64,000 bases of DNA from Selenomonas sp. (GTDB lineage Bacteria > Bacillota_C > Negativicutes > Selenomonadales > Selenomonadaceae): positions 1-64,000 of the forward strand of contig NZ_JAILKR010000133.1 in the NCBI RefSeq assembly GCF_024693525.1, in the 5' to 3' direction. Position numbers and translations under genes: made by a program. The notes below the pieces were generated by a model. That model had not been told where the DNA came from. It searched no databases and saw only the letters and a program-made list of their open reading frames with translations. Of this stretch, positions 6,452 to 14,530 are shown piece by piece. Position 1 is the stretch's first letter; every line of letters starts with the position of its first letter.

Positions 6452-7383
6452 ACGCTGGCCCCCTTTCTCCAATCCTTGCCGCCGACGCATACCATTTCGC
6501 ACATTCCGAAGATCCTGCTCATAATTCGCCGTGCATGCGTGTCGTCCAAGCGTCCATCTTTGTCTATGCTTACAAGGCGTGACATGATGGTTTCCGGCTC
6601 GTAATTGCTCGTGATGATGGTCTGTAAGCCCTCGTTGTACCTATGGTTCAAGAGGCAAAATAACTGCTCTCCTACCCAGTCCGTTAATTTTTCGGCCCCC
6701 AAATCGTCAAGGATAAGGCAGGGAATATCCCGCGCCAGCTCCATCGTCTCTGCGTTCGTGTTCTTCCCATAGCTGGCTCTAATATCTGCGAGAAAGTCCG
6801 GGACCGAAGAAAATAAAACTTGTTCCCCGCGCCCGGTTTTTTCGTTGGCAATGACCGCCGCCAGCTTTGTTTTGCCTGTCCCGGTCTTGCCATAGAGAAA
6901 AAGGCCGCGTTTGTTGCCTTCCTGTAAGCTCCACTTTGCCGCCTCGACGGCTGTCTGATTGTCCGTGGTGACTTTGTAGGTGCTGAAATTGTCCCGGCTG
7001 TAAGCGAATGGAACTCGTGCCCTACTGAATAGCTTTTCTTTGCGCTTGTTCTCCCGGCGCAACTTCTCCCACTTGCACATTCTCATGGCGGTGTAAAATC
7101 TGCCGTTCTCCGGGGCGATGACGGGGACCATGCCCGTCACGCCCTGCCTGCATTCTGCCCCTCTGCACCCGTGGCATACTTCCTGTGCCGACTCAATGGC
7201 TACTATGTCGTCCTTGTGCGCCTCAAATTCCTGTTCCGTCAGGTCGCTGTACTTCCCACGGTTTAGGTCTGTTCTTGACTTCTTCGATGTCTGCATAGAA
7301 CTCTTTGAGGCTGTCGGGGATATCCCCGCCTTCGCCCGGTTGGCATTGATTTTTTCTACGAGTGCTTTGAAGTCCTCGTTCAT
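6448..7383 (-). CDS. DnaC-like helicase loader ATPase
   Basis: 311 residues. Residues 70-103 carry C70, C73, C78 and C103, a likely zinc site. GKTGTGKT (165-172) is Walker A and CLILDDLGAE is Walker B, followed by sensor-like IITSNYEPE. This is the DnaC/IstB AAA+ family that loads the replicative helicase. ATG with AAGGAG 11 bases upstream. It overlaps the 3' end of the DnaD-like gene by 161 bases in another frame, much longer than the other overlaps here. Confidence 0.88.
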   Translation of the reverse strand: MNEDFKALVEKINANRAKAGISPTASKSSMQTSKKSRTDLNRGKYSDLTEQEFEAHKDDIVAIESAQEVCHGCRGAECRQGVTGMVPVIAPENGRFYTAMRMCKWEKLRRENKRKEKLFSRARVPFAYSRDNFSTYKVTTDNQTAVEAAKWSLQEGNKRGLFLYGKTGTGKTKLAAVIANEKTGRGEQVLFSSVPDFLADIRASYGKNTNAETMELARDIPCLILDDLGAEKLTDWVGEQLFCLLNHRYNEGLQTIITSNYEPETIMSRLVSIDKDGRLDDTHARRIMSRIFGMCEMVCVGGKDWRKGASV

Positions 7384-8221
7384 TGCTTCGCTTGCTCCTT
7401 TCCTCGTTCTTGAATCCTACCCGCTTCCATTGCTCCAAGATGGCCTGGATATATTTAACGCTGTTGCCATGCCTCTCCACAGTCCACTTAATGGCCTCTT
7501 CCAACCAAACGGCCCCGTATTCGTCTAAGAGGTCTAGTAATCTTTCCTGCTCAATCATTCCTGACAATGGGTGTATGTTGTTCTCAAAGAGGTTCACAAT
7601 TTTGGCGGTTGCTTCTTCCTGCTCTGTTAGCTTTCTTCCCGTAGGGGGGGTATAGGGGGTTTCTTCTTCTTCTTCAATACTTTTCTTTACTTTACTTTGT
7701 GGTGTTTTTGTTGACGTTAATGGTGGTTCAACGGAGTTATTGTATACAGAAACTACCGTTGAGTGGGGGTTATTGTATGCAATAACCTGTTTAGGGGCAG
7801 AAATCAGTTTGACTTTTTTACTTTTGGCTATTTTCTCCCGGTCTAACAGGCAAAATTCTTCAACCATCGAAACGCTACTCCTACGCTCCAAGGCTAGTAA
7901 ATAGCGGGTTTGAATGCCATGCGAGGTCAAAATTCCGTATTTTTCAAACAGGTTTTTGTCAAATAAACCGATGTTATTGCATACAGAAACTACCGTTGAA
8001 AGGGTGTTTTTGTCTACAAAAAACCTCCTTGAGTAGATACTGAGTTGAGTTTCTGTCCACATCATGTAGTAACTATTGCGGTAGATGGTAGACAATAACT
8101 TCACATAAAGTGCGAACCCTGCAAGCCCGGTTTCTGCTTCTAAATACAGTACCTTTTCATCTTCTGCTATGTCCGTGTCCAGCGGGAAATAGTCAAGCCC
8201 TGTCTTTTGAGGCCTAGCCAT
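7223..8221 (-). CDS. DnaD-like replication initiation protein
   Basis: 332 residues from the ATG at 8221 (AGGAGG eight bases upstream). The N-terminal half (GLDYFPLDTDIAEDEK, DUF4373/Lin1244-type winged helix) is joined by a polar linker to a C-terminal DnaD domain ending in WLEEAIKWTVERHG and YIQAILEQWKRVGF. Such proteins bind the phage origin and recruit the helicase loader encoded next. The gene contains repeats that may be the origin itself. Confidence 0.88.
   Translation of the reverse strand: MARPQKTGLDYFPLDTDIAEDEKVLYLEAETGLAGFALYVKLLSTIYRNSYYMMWTETQLSIYSRRFFVDKNTLSTVVSVCNNIGLFDKNLFEKYGILTSHGIQTRYLLALERRSSVSMVEEFCLLDREKIAKSKKVKLISAPKQVIAYNNPHSTVVSVYNNSVEPPLTSTKTPQSKVKKSIEEEEETPYTPPTGRKLTEQEEATAKIVNLFENNIHPLSGMIEQERLLDLLDEYGAVWLEEAIKWTVERHGNSVKYIQAILEQWKRVGFKNEERSKRSNERGLQSTRRKNQCQPGEGGDIPDSLKEFYADIEEVKNRPKPWEVQRPDGTGI
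7736..7999 (+). repeat. Iteron-like repeats in the DnaD-like gene (possible origin, prophage 1)
   Basis: A 27-bp unit occurs at 7736-7762 and 7973-7999 with a single mismatch (core GTTATTGYATACAGAAACTA). A third, partial copy at 7769-7786 reads GTTATTGTATGCAATAAC and is itself a near palindrome. Repeats inside an initiator gene are the usual form of origins in lactococcal-type phages; here it is inferred. Confidence 0.5.
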
Positions 8222-8258
8222 AGTGAGCACCTCCTTTCCTGTGTTCCGGCCTCATTTG

Positions 8259-8768
8259 TTATGCCTCCAACTCTTTTGTATCGTCGTCCTGCTCTACGGT
8301 GTCGCCGTTGAAAAGGTTCGTCTGCGCCCTCTCCCCTGCTAAGTACCGCTGGGCCTCCTTCTCTAGTGCCCATAGCTTTTTGGCCGTCCCCTCTGTGAAG
8401 CACTTATCTTCGTCGTTGCCGCCCTCGTAGCACTTCATCATAGGTGTTTGAATAACTGTCTCGTTCCCAAGGTCCGGAATCGTAAGGCGGCTCGTAATGA
8501 TGGCCCCCATGCGCCCCTCTGCGTTGTAGTGGTAAGTGACTGCAAAAGGAATCAATCTGTACTCAATCCCGTCCGGGAGTTCCAAGATGTTCTTGACAGA
8601 TCCTTTAAGGTCGCTCATGGTCTGATAAAATACCGGGTCGGCTGGCTCCGAATAAATGCCGGAGAACTGCCCGCCGTTGGTGTCGCCGTCATTCTTGAAA
8701 TCAATCTTGATTTTGCCCTGCTTCTCCATAAATTTAATCTTGTCAATAACGATTTTCCCGTTCTCCAA
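8259..8768 (-). CDS. Hypothetical early phage protein (169 aa)
   Basis: TTG start at 8768 with AGGAGG eight bases upstream. Acidic C-terminus (VEQDDDTKELEA), no clear motif. It lies between the metallo-beta-lactamase-fold gene and the DnaD-like gene in the recombination/replication operon, so a DNA-metabolism accessory role is likely but unproven. Confidence 0.7.
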   Translation of the reverse strand: MENGKIVIDKIKFMEKQGKIKIDFKNDGDTNGGQFSGIYSEPADPVFYQTMSDLKGSVKNILELPDGIEYRLIPFAVTYHYNAEGRMGAIITSRLTIPDLGNETVIQTPMMKCYEGGNDEDKCFTEGTAKKLWALEKEAQRYLAGERAQTNLFNGDTVEQDDDTKELEA

Positions 8769-8782
8769 AATTACTGCCTCCT

Positions 8783-9487
8783 TTAATCTATCCCCGCTAT
8801 GTAAACGGGCTTCCCGGTCAACGCTTCGATCTCTCGCCTGAATAATGGCGGGTTAGCGTTCCCGGCTGATAAGTGAATTAACCAAATTTCTTTGACTTTG
8901 GAAAGGTCGTTTGCCTTGAAAAAATCTTTCAGATTTTCGAGGGAAAAATGGCTTTGCCGTAAACGCTTTCGCAATGCCTCCGGGACGCTCCCTGAAAAAA
9001 CATTTTCTTCAAGAATCGGTTCCGAATAATTCGCCTCAACCATAATTTTTGTTAGCCTCGGAAACTTGAAATGAATGTAATAAGTGTCCGTAGCATAAAG
9101 CACACGATCTTCTCCATCGTCCAATAAGAATCCTAAAGGCTCAGCCGCGTCGTGTTGCGTGTTGAACGCGCTTATTGTGATGGTGTCAATCCTAACCGAT
9201 TGACAATGTTTCATAATCCCTAACCTGTGACTGGTTGGAATCCCTGCCGCCTCTGCCGTGCCCTGACTCATATAAACATCAACCCCGCGTTTGATAAATT
9301 CTCTTGCGGCCTTCACATGATCGTTATGTTCGTGCGTGATGAATATTGCGTCCGGCCGGATAAAGCCTGTCAGCTCTTGTATACGGTGGTATGGTAGGCC
9401 ACAGTCGAGCATGACCGTGGCTCTGCCGTTGCTCACCGTATAGCAGTTGCCGCTACTGCCGCTGGCATAAACTGCTATATTCAGCAT
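8783..9487 (-). CDS. Metallo-beta-lactamase-fold hydrolase
   Basis: 234 residues. THEHNDH (near residue 50) is the zinc-binding HxHxDH motif. LDCGLPYHRI precedes it and NTQHDAAEPLGF and ATDTYY supply further ligands, as in the YycJ/WalJ-like group. The fold includes DNases and RNases. It sits directly after the RecT-like gene (TAATG overlap), where other phages place an exonuclease, so a nuclease role in recombination is plausible but inferred. Confidence 0.82.
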   Translation of the reverse strand: MLNIAVYASGSSGNCYTVSNGRATVMLDCGLPYHRIQELTGFIRPDAIFITHEHNDHVKAAREFIKRGVDVYMSQGTAEAAGIPTSHRLGIMKHCQSVRIDTITISAFNTQHDAAEPLGFLLDDGEDRVLYATDTYYIHFKFPRLTKIMVEANYSEPILEENVFSGSVPEALRKRLRQSHFSLENLKDFFKANDLSKVKEIWLIHLSAGNANPPLFRREIEALTGKPVYIAGID

Positions 9488-10290
9488 TAGAATCCCGGCC
9501 CTTCAGTCAAGGCTTCCTGCTGTGGCTTTTCCTCTTTTGCCGGGGCTTTTGCCTTTTCTTCCTTCGGAGCCGCCGTCTTGACCGGGGCTGGATCCTTCGC
9601 GTCGTTTTCGGCCTTGTTGAGATCGTCCAGCGTTACCTTGTGGCCGGGAGTGATGGCCGGGGCTGGTGCTTCAGGAATAAATTCTTCCCGGTTCGCATTC
9701 TGCTGTACTTCCTCGGTAACATTCCGCGGTGTTACGTCGATAACTTCGTCATCAGTCTGCAAACCTACGGAAAGTTCCGGGGCCGTGGTGCGAATGAACC
9801 AAGACGCGGCGCGGTAGCGTAACATCTGCTCCGGCATAGTCTGCCACTTACTGCCGTTCTTGCTGTACCAGCCTTCCGCCTTTGCTACTGCAATAGTGAC
9901 TTCGGGGCCTTCGAGGATATCCCCGGTTGCAATCTCCTTCGCCCATGCGATAATGCCCTGCGTGTCTGTCCCCTTTTTGCCTGTCTCTTTGTAGTGGATA
10001 GATCCGAACCGCCCGCAAGAGTTGAAAAGCGCGATCAGCATTTTGGAGCTGAGTGCTGGGGTTCCGTGTACGACGTAGACGTTCTGTAACATCATAAGCG
10101 GGTCAGCGTTCATGCGGCTGGCAAGGTTCAACACGATAGCGCAATCGCTCTCGTTGTTGCGATATGCCTGCGGAACAAGGCTGGATTTGCTAAAGATGGT
10201 CGTAAGCACCTTTAACTGTTTGATAGCCGCCGCGCTGAAAAAGCCGGGGCGAATATCCTGCGTGTCAACTGCCTGAATCTCGTTTGCCAT
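9487..10290 (-). CDS. RecT-like single-strand annealing protein
   Basis: 267 residues from the ATG at 10290 (AGGAGG eight bases upstream). It has the text typical of this RecT-annotated group: ADPLMMLQNVYVVHGTPALS, FNSCGRFGSI, EGPEVTIAVAKAEGW and QMLRYRAASWFIR. A long Ala/Pro/Lys/Glu-rich linker forms the last ~70 residues. It anneals complementary single strands during phage recombination. It differs clearly from the RecT of prophage 2. Confidence 0.78.
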   Translation of the reverse strand: MANEIQAVDTQDIRPGFFSAAAIKQLKVLTTIFSKSSLVPQAYRNNESDCAIVLNLASRMNADPLMMLQNVYVVHGTPALSSKMLIALFNSCGRFGSIHYKETGKKGTDTQGIIAWAKEIATGDILEGPEVTIAVAKAEGWYSKNGSKWQTMPEQMLRYRAASWFIRTTAPELSVGLQTDDEVIDVTPRNVTEEVQQNANREEFIPEAPAPAITPGHKVTLDDLNKAENDAKDPAPVKTAAPKEEKAKAPAKEEKPQQEALTEGPGF

Positions 10291-10320
10291 TGTCAATTCC
10301 TCCTAAATGGTCAATATGGT

Positions 10321-12276
10321 TTATGCTTCTATCTCAACTTCCAGCGAATCATGGTCGCCGTCAGCAATGAGTTTAATTAACTGCGCGTCTACTTCGGGTA
10401 AGCTGGTGTAGCTCTCGCAGTCGTCGATGAAAATTGGAAGGCTAACGCCGTAATACTTACTTAATGCATTCACAATATCCAAGGCCGCTTTCATGCGGTT
10501 GCCTTTGTTGAGGCCGTCGTTGAATGGAACGCCGTCAATAATAGGCTCGCAACATTCGTCCAAGGCTCCATTGATTTTCTGCTCGAACATCTTCCATTGC
10601 ACATACTTGAAATGACTGTTGATGTTGTCCTCGGTAGCTCTGACCTTTGCCCGCAAAAATTCTTCGGTAAGGAATAACTGCTTTTCGAGGTTGTTGTAAA
10701 TCAGTCCCAGCGTTTTTTCCCGGTCTTTGAGCTCCTCGATACGTTCTTCAATGCCTTCGTTCTGCTTAATGGCCGCCAGCTTTTCCTGCCGTACTGAAAT
10801 CTCGTTTCCAAGGTTCTCAATCTCGGTTTCGACTTTCCGGGTTTCTTCCTGGCCCCCGGCCTGCAAGGACTCAATCATCTTTTCTGTGGTTGCGACTTCC
10901 TCTGCCATCGTGATGTATTCCGGCTCGGCCTTGTAGTCAGGCTTTTCAATGCCGTCCAACATCTTCTGCGCTTCCTGCAACTTCGCCGTGAGCTCGTCAA
11001 TCCGTTCCAAGTTTTCCTTGTTGGAATCCTCTAAAGCGGTGGCCTTTTTGAGATCCTTCTCTTTGTCAGCCATAATCCGCTTGCCCTTCTCCTGAATAGC
11101 TTTGAGGCGGGCGGCTTTGTCGAGGTTGAACTTTTCGCGCGCCTTGTCGATAAGCTCGTCAATCTTGTCCGCTGGTAGCTTCTGACCACAGCAAGGGCAA
11201 GTGTCGTCAACATTCTCGGCAAATTCTTCCGCATGGACCGTGCTCCATTCTGTCCGAAGGTCAGCGGCTATCTTGTCCTGCGTGTCAGCGAAAGCCCGTA
11301 ACCGCTCAATTTCGGTCTGTGCTCTCTCAACCCCGGCCCCTATGCGTTCAATCTCTGCCCGACAGCCGTTTACCGTCCGTTCGGCCTCACCTGCCTTGCG
11401 GTTATAGTCCGCTTCAAACTGCGCCGCGAACGTGGTCATTTTGGCCTTGAGCTCTGCAATCCGCTTGTTAGCCTCTGCGACTTCGCCGCCGTTCTGAATC
11501 CTGACAAGCTCCTTTTGCTTATCGGCCTTCTGCTTTTCAAGGCTCCGAATCTCTGTTTCCAGCGCGCTCTTGTTGCCTTTGGCCTCTCCCTGCATTTGAG
11601 TAAGCTCGTCAATCCTTGCCGGAATGCCGCGGCTCTCGTCATTGTTCTTTTTCATTTTGGACTGGATAACTTTCCGCACGTCCGAAATAATCTTGTTTTG
11701 CAAGAGAACTTTCAGCGGTTCCAGCTTCGGGTTGTCCGCTATGATCTGTTCGTCCGGGGTTTCCCCGCACATGGTCATAAGAACTTTGCGACGGTCTTGC
11801 CACTTAACGTTGGTGCAGAAATGCAGAGGCATGGAAAGGAGCTGGAAGGTGTCGCCCTTAACGAGGTCGCTCACTCTGCGCTCAAATTCCTTCTTTGCCA
11901 TCGGCACGCCGTCAATGCTGTATACGGTTGTGTGCCCCTTAAACTCTCTTTCGGCTTGCCCGCGGTGCTTCTCCCACTTCTCCTTAAATTCCCGGCGCAG
12001 AACAATCTGCCGCCCGTCATCGTCGAGAACAATCTCCACAGCGTGCTCAACGCCGCCGTCATTGGGGGTAGATCCGTCTGCCGCCCGCTTTTTAATCTGC
12101 GTGTCGATGACCTTGCCATCGAACCCCTTGCCCGTCATGCACCATGCGTAAGCGTCTGCAATGGTGGTCTTACCGCTTCCGTTCTTTCCGCGGACTGTGA
12201 TGTTCTTGCCTTCCGGGGCGACGTCCAGCTTGTCCAGCCCCTTGAAATGGTCTATAAAGACTCTGCTCAATCTCAT
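10321..12276 (-). CDS. SbcC/RecN-like AAA ATPase with zinc hook
   Basis: 651 residues from the ATG at 12276 (AAAGGAG eight bases upstream). Residues 30-38 are a Walker A motif (GKNGSGKTT) after an SMC-type N-terminus. Long coiled coils flank a zinc-hook CPCCGQ near residue 360. The C-terminus has IFIDDCESY in the Walker B position. SbcC-type proteins tether and process DNA ends. No SbcD nuclease is visible; the metallo-beta-lactamase protein is the only candidate partner nearby. Confidence 0.85.
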   Translation of the reverse strand: MRLSRVFIDHFKGLDKLDVAPEGKNITVRGKNGSGKTTIADAYAWCMTGKGFDGKVIDTQIKKRAADGSTPNDGGVEHAVEIVLDDDGRQIVLRREFKEKWEKHRGQAEREFKGHTTVYSIDGVPMAKKEFERRVSDLVKGDTFQLLSMPLHFCTNVKWQDRRKVLMTMCGETPDEQIIADNPKLEPLKVLLQNKIISDVRKVIQSKMKKNNDESRGIPARIDELTQMQGEAKGNKSALETEIRSLEKQKADKQKELVRIQNGGEVAEANKRIAELKAKMTTFAAQFEADYNRKAGEAERTVNGCRAEIERIGAGVERAQTEIERLRAFADTQDKIAADLRTEWSTVHAEEFAENVDDTCPCCGQKLPADKIDELIDKAREKFNLDKAARLKAIQEKGKRIMADKEKDLKKATALEDSNKENLERIDELTAKLQEAQKMLDGIEKPDYKAEPEYITMAEEVATTEKMIESLQAGGQEETRKVETEIENLGNEISVRQEKLAAIKQNEGIEERIEELKDREKTLGLIYNNLEKQLFLTEEFLRAKVRATEDNINSHFKYVQWKMFEQKINGALDECCEPIIDGVPFNDGLNKGNRMKAALDIVNALSKYYGVSLPIFIDDCESYTSLPEVDAQLIKLIADGDHDSLEVEIEA

Positions 12277-12361
12277 TTTTACAATCTCCTTTGCATGTGG
12301 TATAATGTCCTTGTAAGCGTTCAAATGTGAATTGCTCAATCTCATATTTGAATCTCTTGAA

Positions 12362-12393
12362 GCTCATCGGGCGGTCACCCGGTGGGCTTTTTT
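12362..12393 (+). terminator. Plus-strand terminator inside the minus-strand early operon
   Basis: A 10-bp stem with two G-U pairs (12362-12371 with 12378-12387) is followed on the plus strand by TTTTTT. The surrounding genes all read minus, so it would stop antisense transcription. Prophage 2 has an equivalent at 54902-54945. Confidence 0.7.
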
Positions 12394-12824
12394 ATTGCAA
12401 TCAATCCAATGCTAATACACGCCGCCGCCAGCTCTTTTATCTGTGAGGCGCAACGTCTGAAAGGTTCGCCCTCGTCAGTGGTTATAACATCGTCTTGACA
12501 AATTTCCTCGATAATCTCGATAACTGCCGCCACCCTTCTCATGACAACTCTTAACCGCAACGCGCTAGAAGAAATCCCCGCCGCTTCAATCCGTGGCAAA
12601 ATCATTCGCCCGGTCTGTAAGTCGTTGCTCAAATAGTGGTATCCAAGTTCGGGGCTTCCATACGCCTGAACCATCTTTGCTATAATCTCGTCCGGTATGT
12701 CCCTGCCTCCTTCGTAATAGGCCAGCGTCCGGGGTGCTATCCCCAAAATCTCTGACGCAACTTCTCTTGTAAATCCTGCACTATGCCGTGCCTTAAAGGC
12801 TATATCTGCGCACCGTTCGTTCAT
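12375..12824 (-). CDS. XRE-family regulator
   Basis: 149 residues from the ATG at 12824 (GGAGGG upstream). The N-terminal HTH reads FTREVASEILGIAPRTLAYYEGG, a Cro/CI-type motif. The C-terminal ~70 residues are helical. It heads the recombination genes. The protein at 55317-55619 of prophage 2 has a similar place and HTH. Confidence 0.75.
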   Translation of the reverse strand: MNERCADIAFKARHSAGFTREVASEILGIAPRTLAYYEGGRDIPDEIIAKMVQAYGSPELGYHYLSNDLQTGRMILPRIEAAGISSSALRLRVVMRRVAAVIEIIEEICQDDVITTDEGEPFRRCASQIKELAAACISIGLIAIKKPTG

Positions 12825-12851
12825 AGTCTTGCCCTCCAATCCATGCGAGAA

Positions 12852-13064
12852 TTAGAAGTGAAAACGGTGGGCATTTTCGCGAACTTTCCTCATGTGTCTG
12901 CCCCGCCTACGCTCTGCTTGCCTTTCCATACAGTCCCTATCGTTCCTACAACATGGAGCCATGCTAACGCCTGTCCATATCTTGTCGTATGTTTCGCCTT
13001 TCTCGAACTGTCGCCCGCATAAAGCGCACCGGGGGTGTTTTCTATACAAGGAGGAACGCCGCAC
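12852..13064 (-). CDS. Small zinc-finger-like protein (up to 70 aa)
   Basis: Contains CALCGRQFEKGETYDKIW and later CCRNDRDCMERQ, a four-to-five cysteine pattern typical of zinc ribbons, then a basic tail. The start is uncertain: GTG at 13064 has no close ribosome site, while TTG at 13049 overlaps the stop of the small membrane-peptide gene and could be used by re-initiation. Confidence 0.6.
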   Translation of the reverse strand: MRRSSLYRKHPRCALCGRQFEKGETYDKIWTGVSMAPCCRNDRDCMERQAERRRGRHMRKVRENAHRFHF

Positions 13065-13143
13065 CCGCCAGCACCGTTGCCCCTCCTAAGACTTTCCAAC
13101 CAAACGGGGTTAAATAACAAAACGCCTTTTTAATTCCTGTCAA
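13042..13143 (-). CDS. Membrane micropeptide (33 aa)
   Basis: TTG start overlapping the stop of the LysM gene (ATTGA) with AAGGAGG ten bases upstream. The product has a hydrophobic segment VLGGATVLAGAAFLLV at the very C-terminus, one membrane helix. It is in an operon with the LysM membrane protein, which suggests a shared envelope role. Too short for routine gene callers. Confidence 0.5.
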   Translation of the reverse strand: MTGIKKAFCYLTPFGWKVLGGATVLAGAAFLLV

Positions 13144-13499
13144 TTCTCTTTGGCCTCCTTAACGAAATATGAGATCCGGATTTTCTGTCCCGGTTTAATG
13201 TGGCCTGACTGCCCGTCTTGCAATTCCGGGTTGAGCTCGATGATGCCCTGTTCAAACTCTAAGATGTAACGCCGCCCGCCTGTGTTTTTCTTGAGGTACT
13301 CGGTGGCAATGCCCCGTAAAGTATCCCCCTGCTTGACGGTGTAGGTTTCTTCTATGAGTCGCTGGTCGCCGTCGTAGAATCCCGAAAAGATAACCGCCGC
13401 CCCAATAAGGGCCGCCCCAGCCAAAACTTTCTTAATTGTGGCCTCGGTTCGTTTCTGCTTCGTGCTCCTTCTCTCAATGCGCAATGACCAATCTTTCAT
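13140..13499 (-). CDS. Membrane-anchored LysM protein
   Basis: 119 residues, ATG behind GGAGG. A basic N-terminus is followed by a transmembrane helix (about 22-41, VLAGAALIGAAVIFSGF) and then a LysM-like domain starting TYTVKQGDTLRGIA, which binds peptidoglycan GlcNAc. The orientation would place LysM outside the membrane. Its presence in the early region, away from lysis genes, suggests envelope modification or exclusion rather than lysis. Confidence 0.75.
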   Translation of the reverse strand: MKDWSLRIERRSTKQKRTEATIKKVLAGAALIGAAVIFSGFYDGDQRLIEETYTVKQGDTLRGIATEYLKKNTGGRRYILEFEQGIIELNPELQDGQSGHIKPGQKIRISYFVKEAKEN

Positions 13500-13653
13500 C
13501 AGGTCCCTCCTTTGTTTCGTAAGCCTTGAAAAGTTCCCGGCCTAACGCCTTGCTGAACGTCTCCTTTACTGCTGGCTTGAAGTTCGTTAAGCGAACCCGT
13601 GCCCTGCAACCTTCGTGGGCAAATGTGTAGGTTTTCCCGTCCTTATACTCCAT
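13474..13653 (-). CDS. Small hypothetical protein (59 aa)
   Basis: ATG at 13653 with GGAGG seven bases upstream. It overlaps the LysM gene start by 26 bases. The product starts MEYKDGKTYTFAHEGCRARV and is mixed basic/acidic. It is the first gene after Cro. No family recognised. Confidence 0.55.
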   Translation of the reverse strand: MEYKDGKTYTFAHEGCRARVRLTNFKPAVKETFSKALGRELFKAYETKEGPDERLVIAH

Positions 13654-13685
13654 CGCGTCGCCTCCTTGAAGAAAATTTCTCCAAT

Positions 13686-13702
13686 TAGATATTTTTTATC
13701 TA
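13686..13702. promoter_or_regulatory. Operator downstream of cro (prophage 1)
   Basis: Perfect inverted repeat TAGATA-N5-TATCTA, the same 17-bp pattern as the operators in the cro/repressor promoter region. Its place between cro and the next gene suggests an additional regulator-binding site. Confidence 0.6.
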
Positions 13703-13717
13703 CAAGTTTGCAAAAAA

Positions 13718-13900
13718 TTACTTGCTCTCAAGAACCAGCTTCGAACCGAGCACGTCGAATATGCGTGCCGCCTCTGGGAGCGTGAAAGAGTTCTTCTTGA
13801 GTTTCTTGTAGAAAGTTACCTGCGGAATGCCTACGGCCTGAGCAACTTCTTTGTATTTCATGTTGCGGCTGGCAATTTCGCCCTTGATCGAAACCTCCAT
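13718..13900 (-). CDS. Cro-like repressor (prophage 1)
   Basis: 60 residues from the ATG at 13900 behind GGAGGCGCACG. HTH text YKEVAQAVGIPQVTFYKKLK. Divergent from the CI-like repressor, first gene of the lytic transcript, and framed by TAGATA operators. It should shut off repressor transcription when the lytic cycle starts. Confidence 0.82.
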   Translation of the reverse strand: MEVSIKGEIASRNMKYKEVAQAVGIPQVTFYKKLKKNSFTLPEAARIFDVLGSKLVLESK

Positions 13901-13915
13901 CGTGCGCCTCCTTCC

Positions 13916-13989
13916 TAGATAATTTTTATCCATTTAGATAACTTTTCTCTTGTTAATGCAATTATATATCCCAATATATGAAAAGTAAA
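13916..13989 (-). promoter_or_regulatory. Lytic (cro) promoter and operators, prophage 1
   Basis: Minus-strand -35 TTTACT (13984-13989) and -10 TATAAT (13961-13966) with a 17-base spacer. An imperfect operator, TAGATAATTTTTATCCA, covers 13916-13932, just after the likely start of transcription, and a further half-site TAGATA lies at 13935-13940. Confidence 0.75.
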
Positions 13990-14014
13990 GCACTTTTTAT
14001 AATTTTTCTCTATT

Positions 14015-14031
14015 TAGATAAAAACTATCTG
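14015..14031. promoter_or_regulatory. Operator before the repressor gene, prophage 1
   Basis: TAGATA-N5-TATCTG, adjacent to a possible -35 (TTGGAC, 14034-14039) of the plus-strand repressor promoter, which has an AT-rich -10 region just before the gene. This arrangement fits autoregulation of the repressor. Confidence 0.6.
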
Positions 14032-14087
14032 AATTGGACAAGAATTATATATATATGGTATATTGTTGTGTTGTGGAGGTGTGAACA

Positions 14088-14474
14088 ATGAGTAGCGAGG
14101 CTCTGTCCGTGTTCTGCGAGAGAATAAACGAGCTGTTTGACCGTTTTAAGTCGAGGCCCGGTCTGCGTGGAACCAATAAAGAGTTCCAAATGCACTTAGG
14201 GGTATCGGAAGGTCAGCTAAAGGGCTGGCTCCAAGGAAAGAGTGAACCGAATATAGAGACGCTAAAAAAGATAGCTCGCATTGAGAATGTCTCCGTAAGC
14301 TGGCTGATTGGCGAAGAAAAGCCTCCGAAAGACAACTCCCCCGCGTCCGTGCTTGCGGCGAAGATCTCCCAAGCCGACGCGCAAACCCTTGCCCAGCTTG
14401 AGCAATTCTATAATTATCTCGAATACCAAAAGAAGGTGCAGGACAGTCCCGCGTCGAATGAAGCTACAAAGTAA
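14088..14474 (+). CDS. CI-like XRE repressor (prophage 1)
   Basis: 128 residues; ATG behind GGAGGTGTGAACA. HTH text FQMHLGVSEGQLKGWLQGKSEP, then IARIENVSVSWLIGEE. No peptidase domain, so induction would not be by RecA self-cleavage in this protein. Divergent from cro. Confidence 0.83.
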   Translation: MSSEALSVFCERINELFDRFKSRPGLRGTNKEFQMHLGVSEGQLKGWLQGKSEPNIETLKKIARIENVSVSWLIGEEKPPKDNSPASVLAAKISQADAQTLAQLEQFYNYLEYQKKVQDSPASNEATK

Positions 14475-14530
14475 GAATTTTTATCAAGGGAAGTGTCCCG
14501 GTGGATAAAGTTGCATAGGAGGAATCTGTA

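Noticed and set aside
11515..12330. 271-codon open frame on plus opposite the SbcC-like gene
   Set aside because: Mirror of a GC-rich coding region; Cys/His/Leu-rich composition typical of antisense frames.
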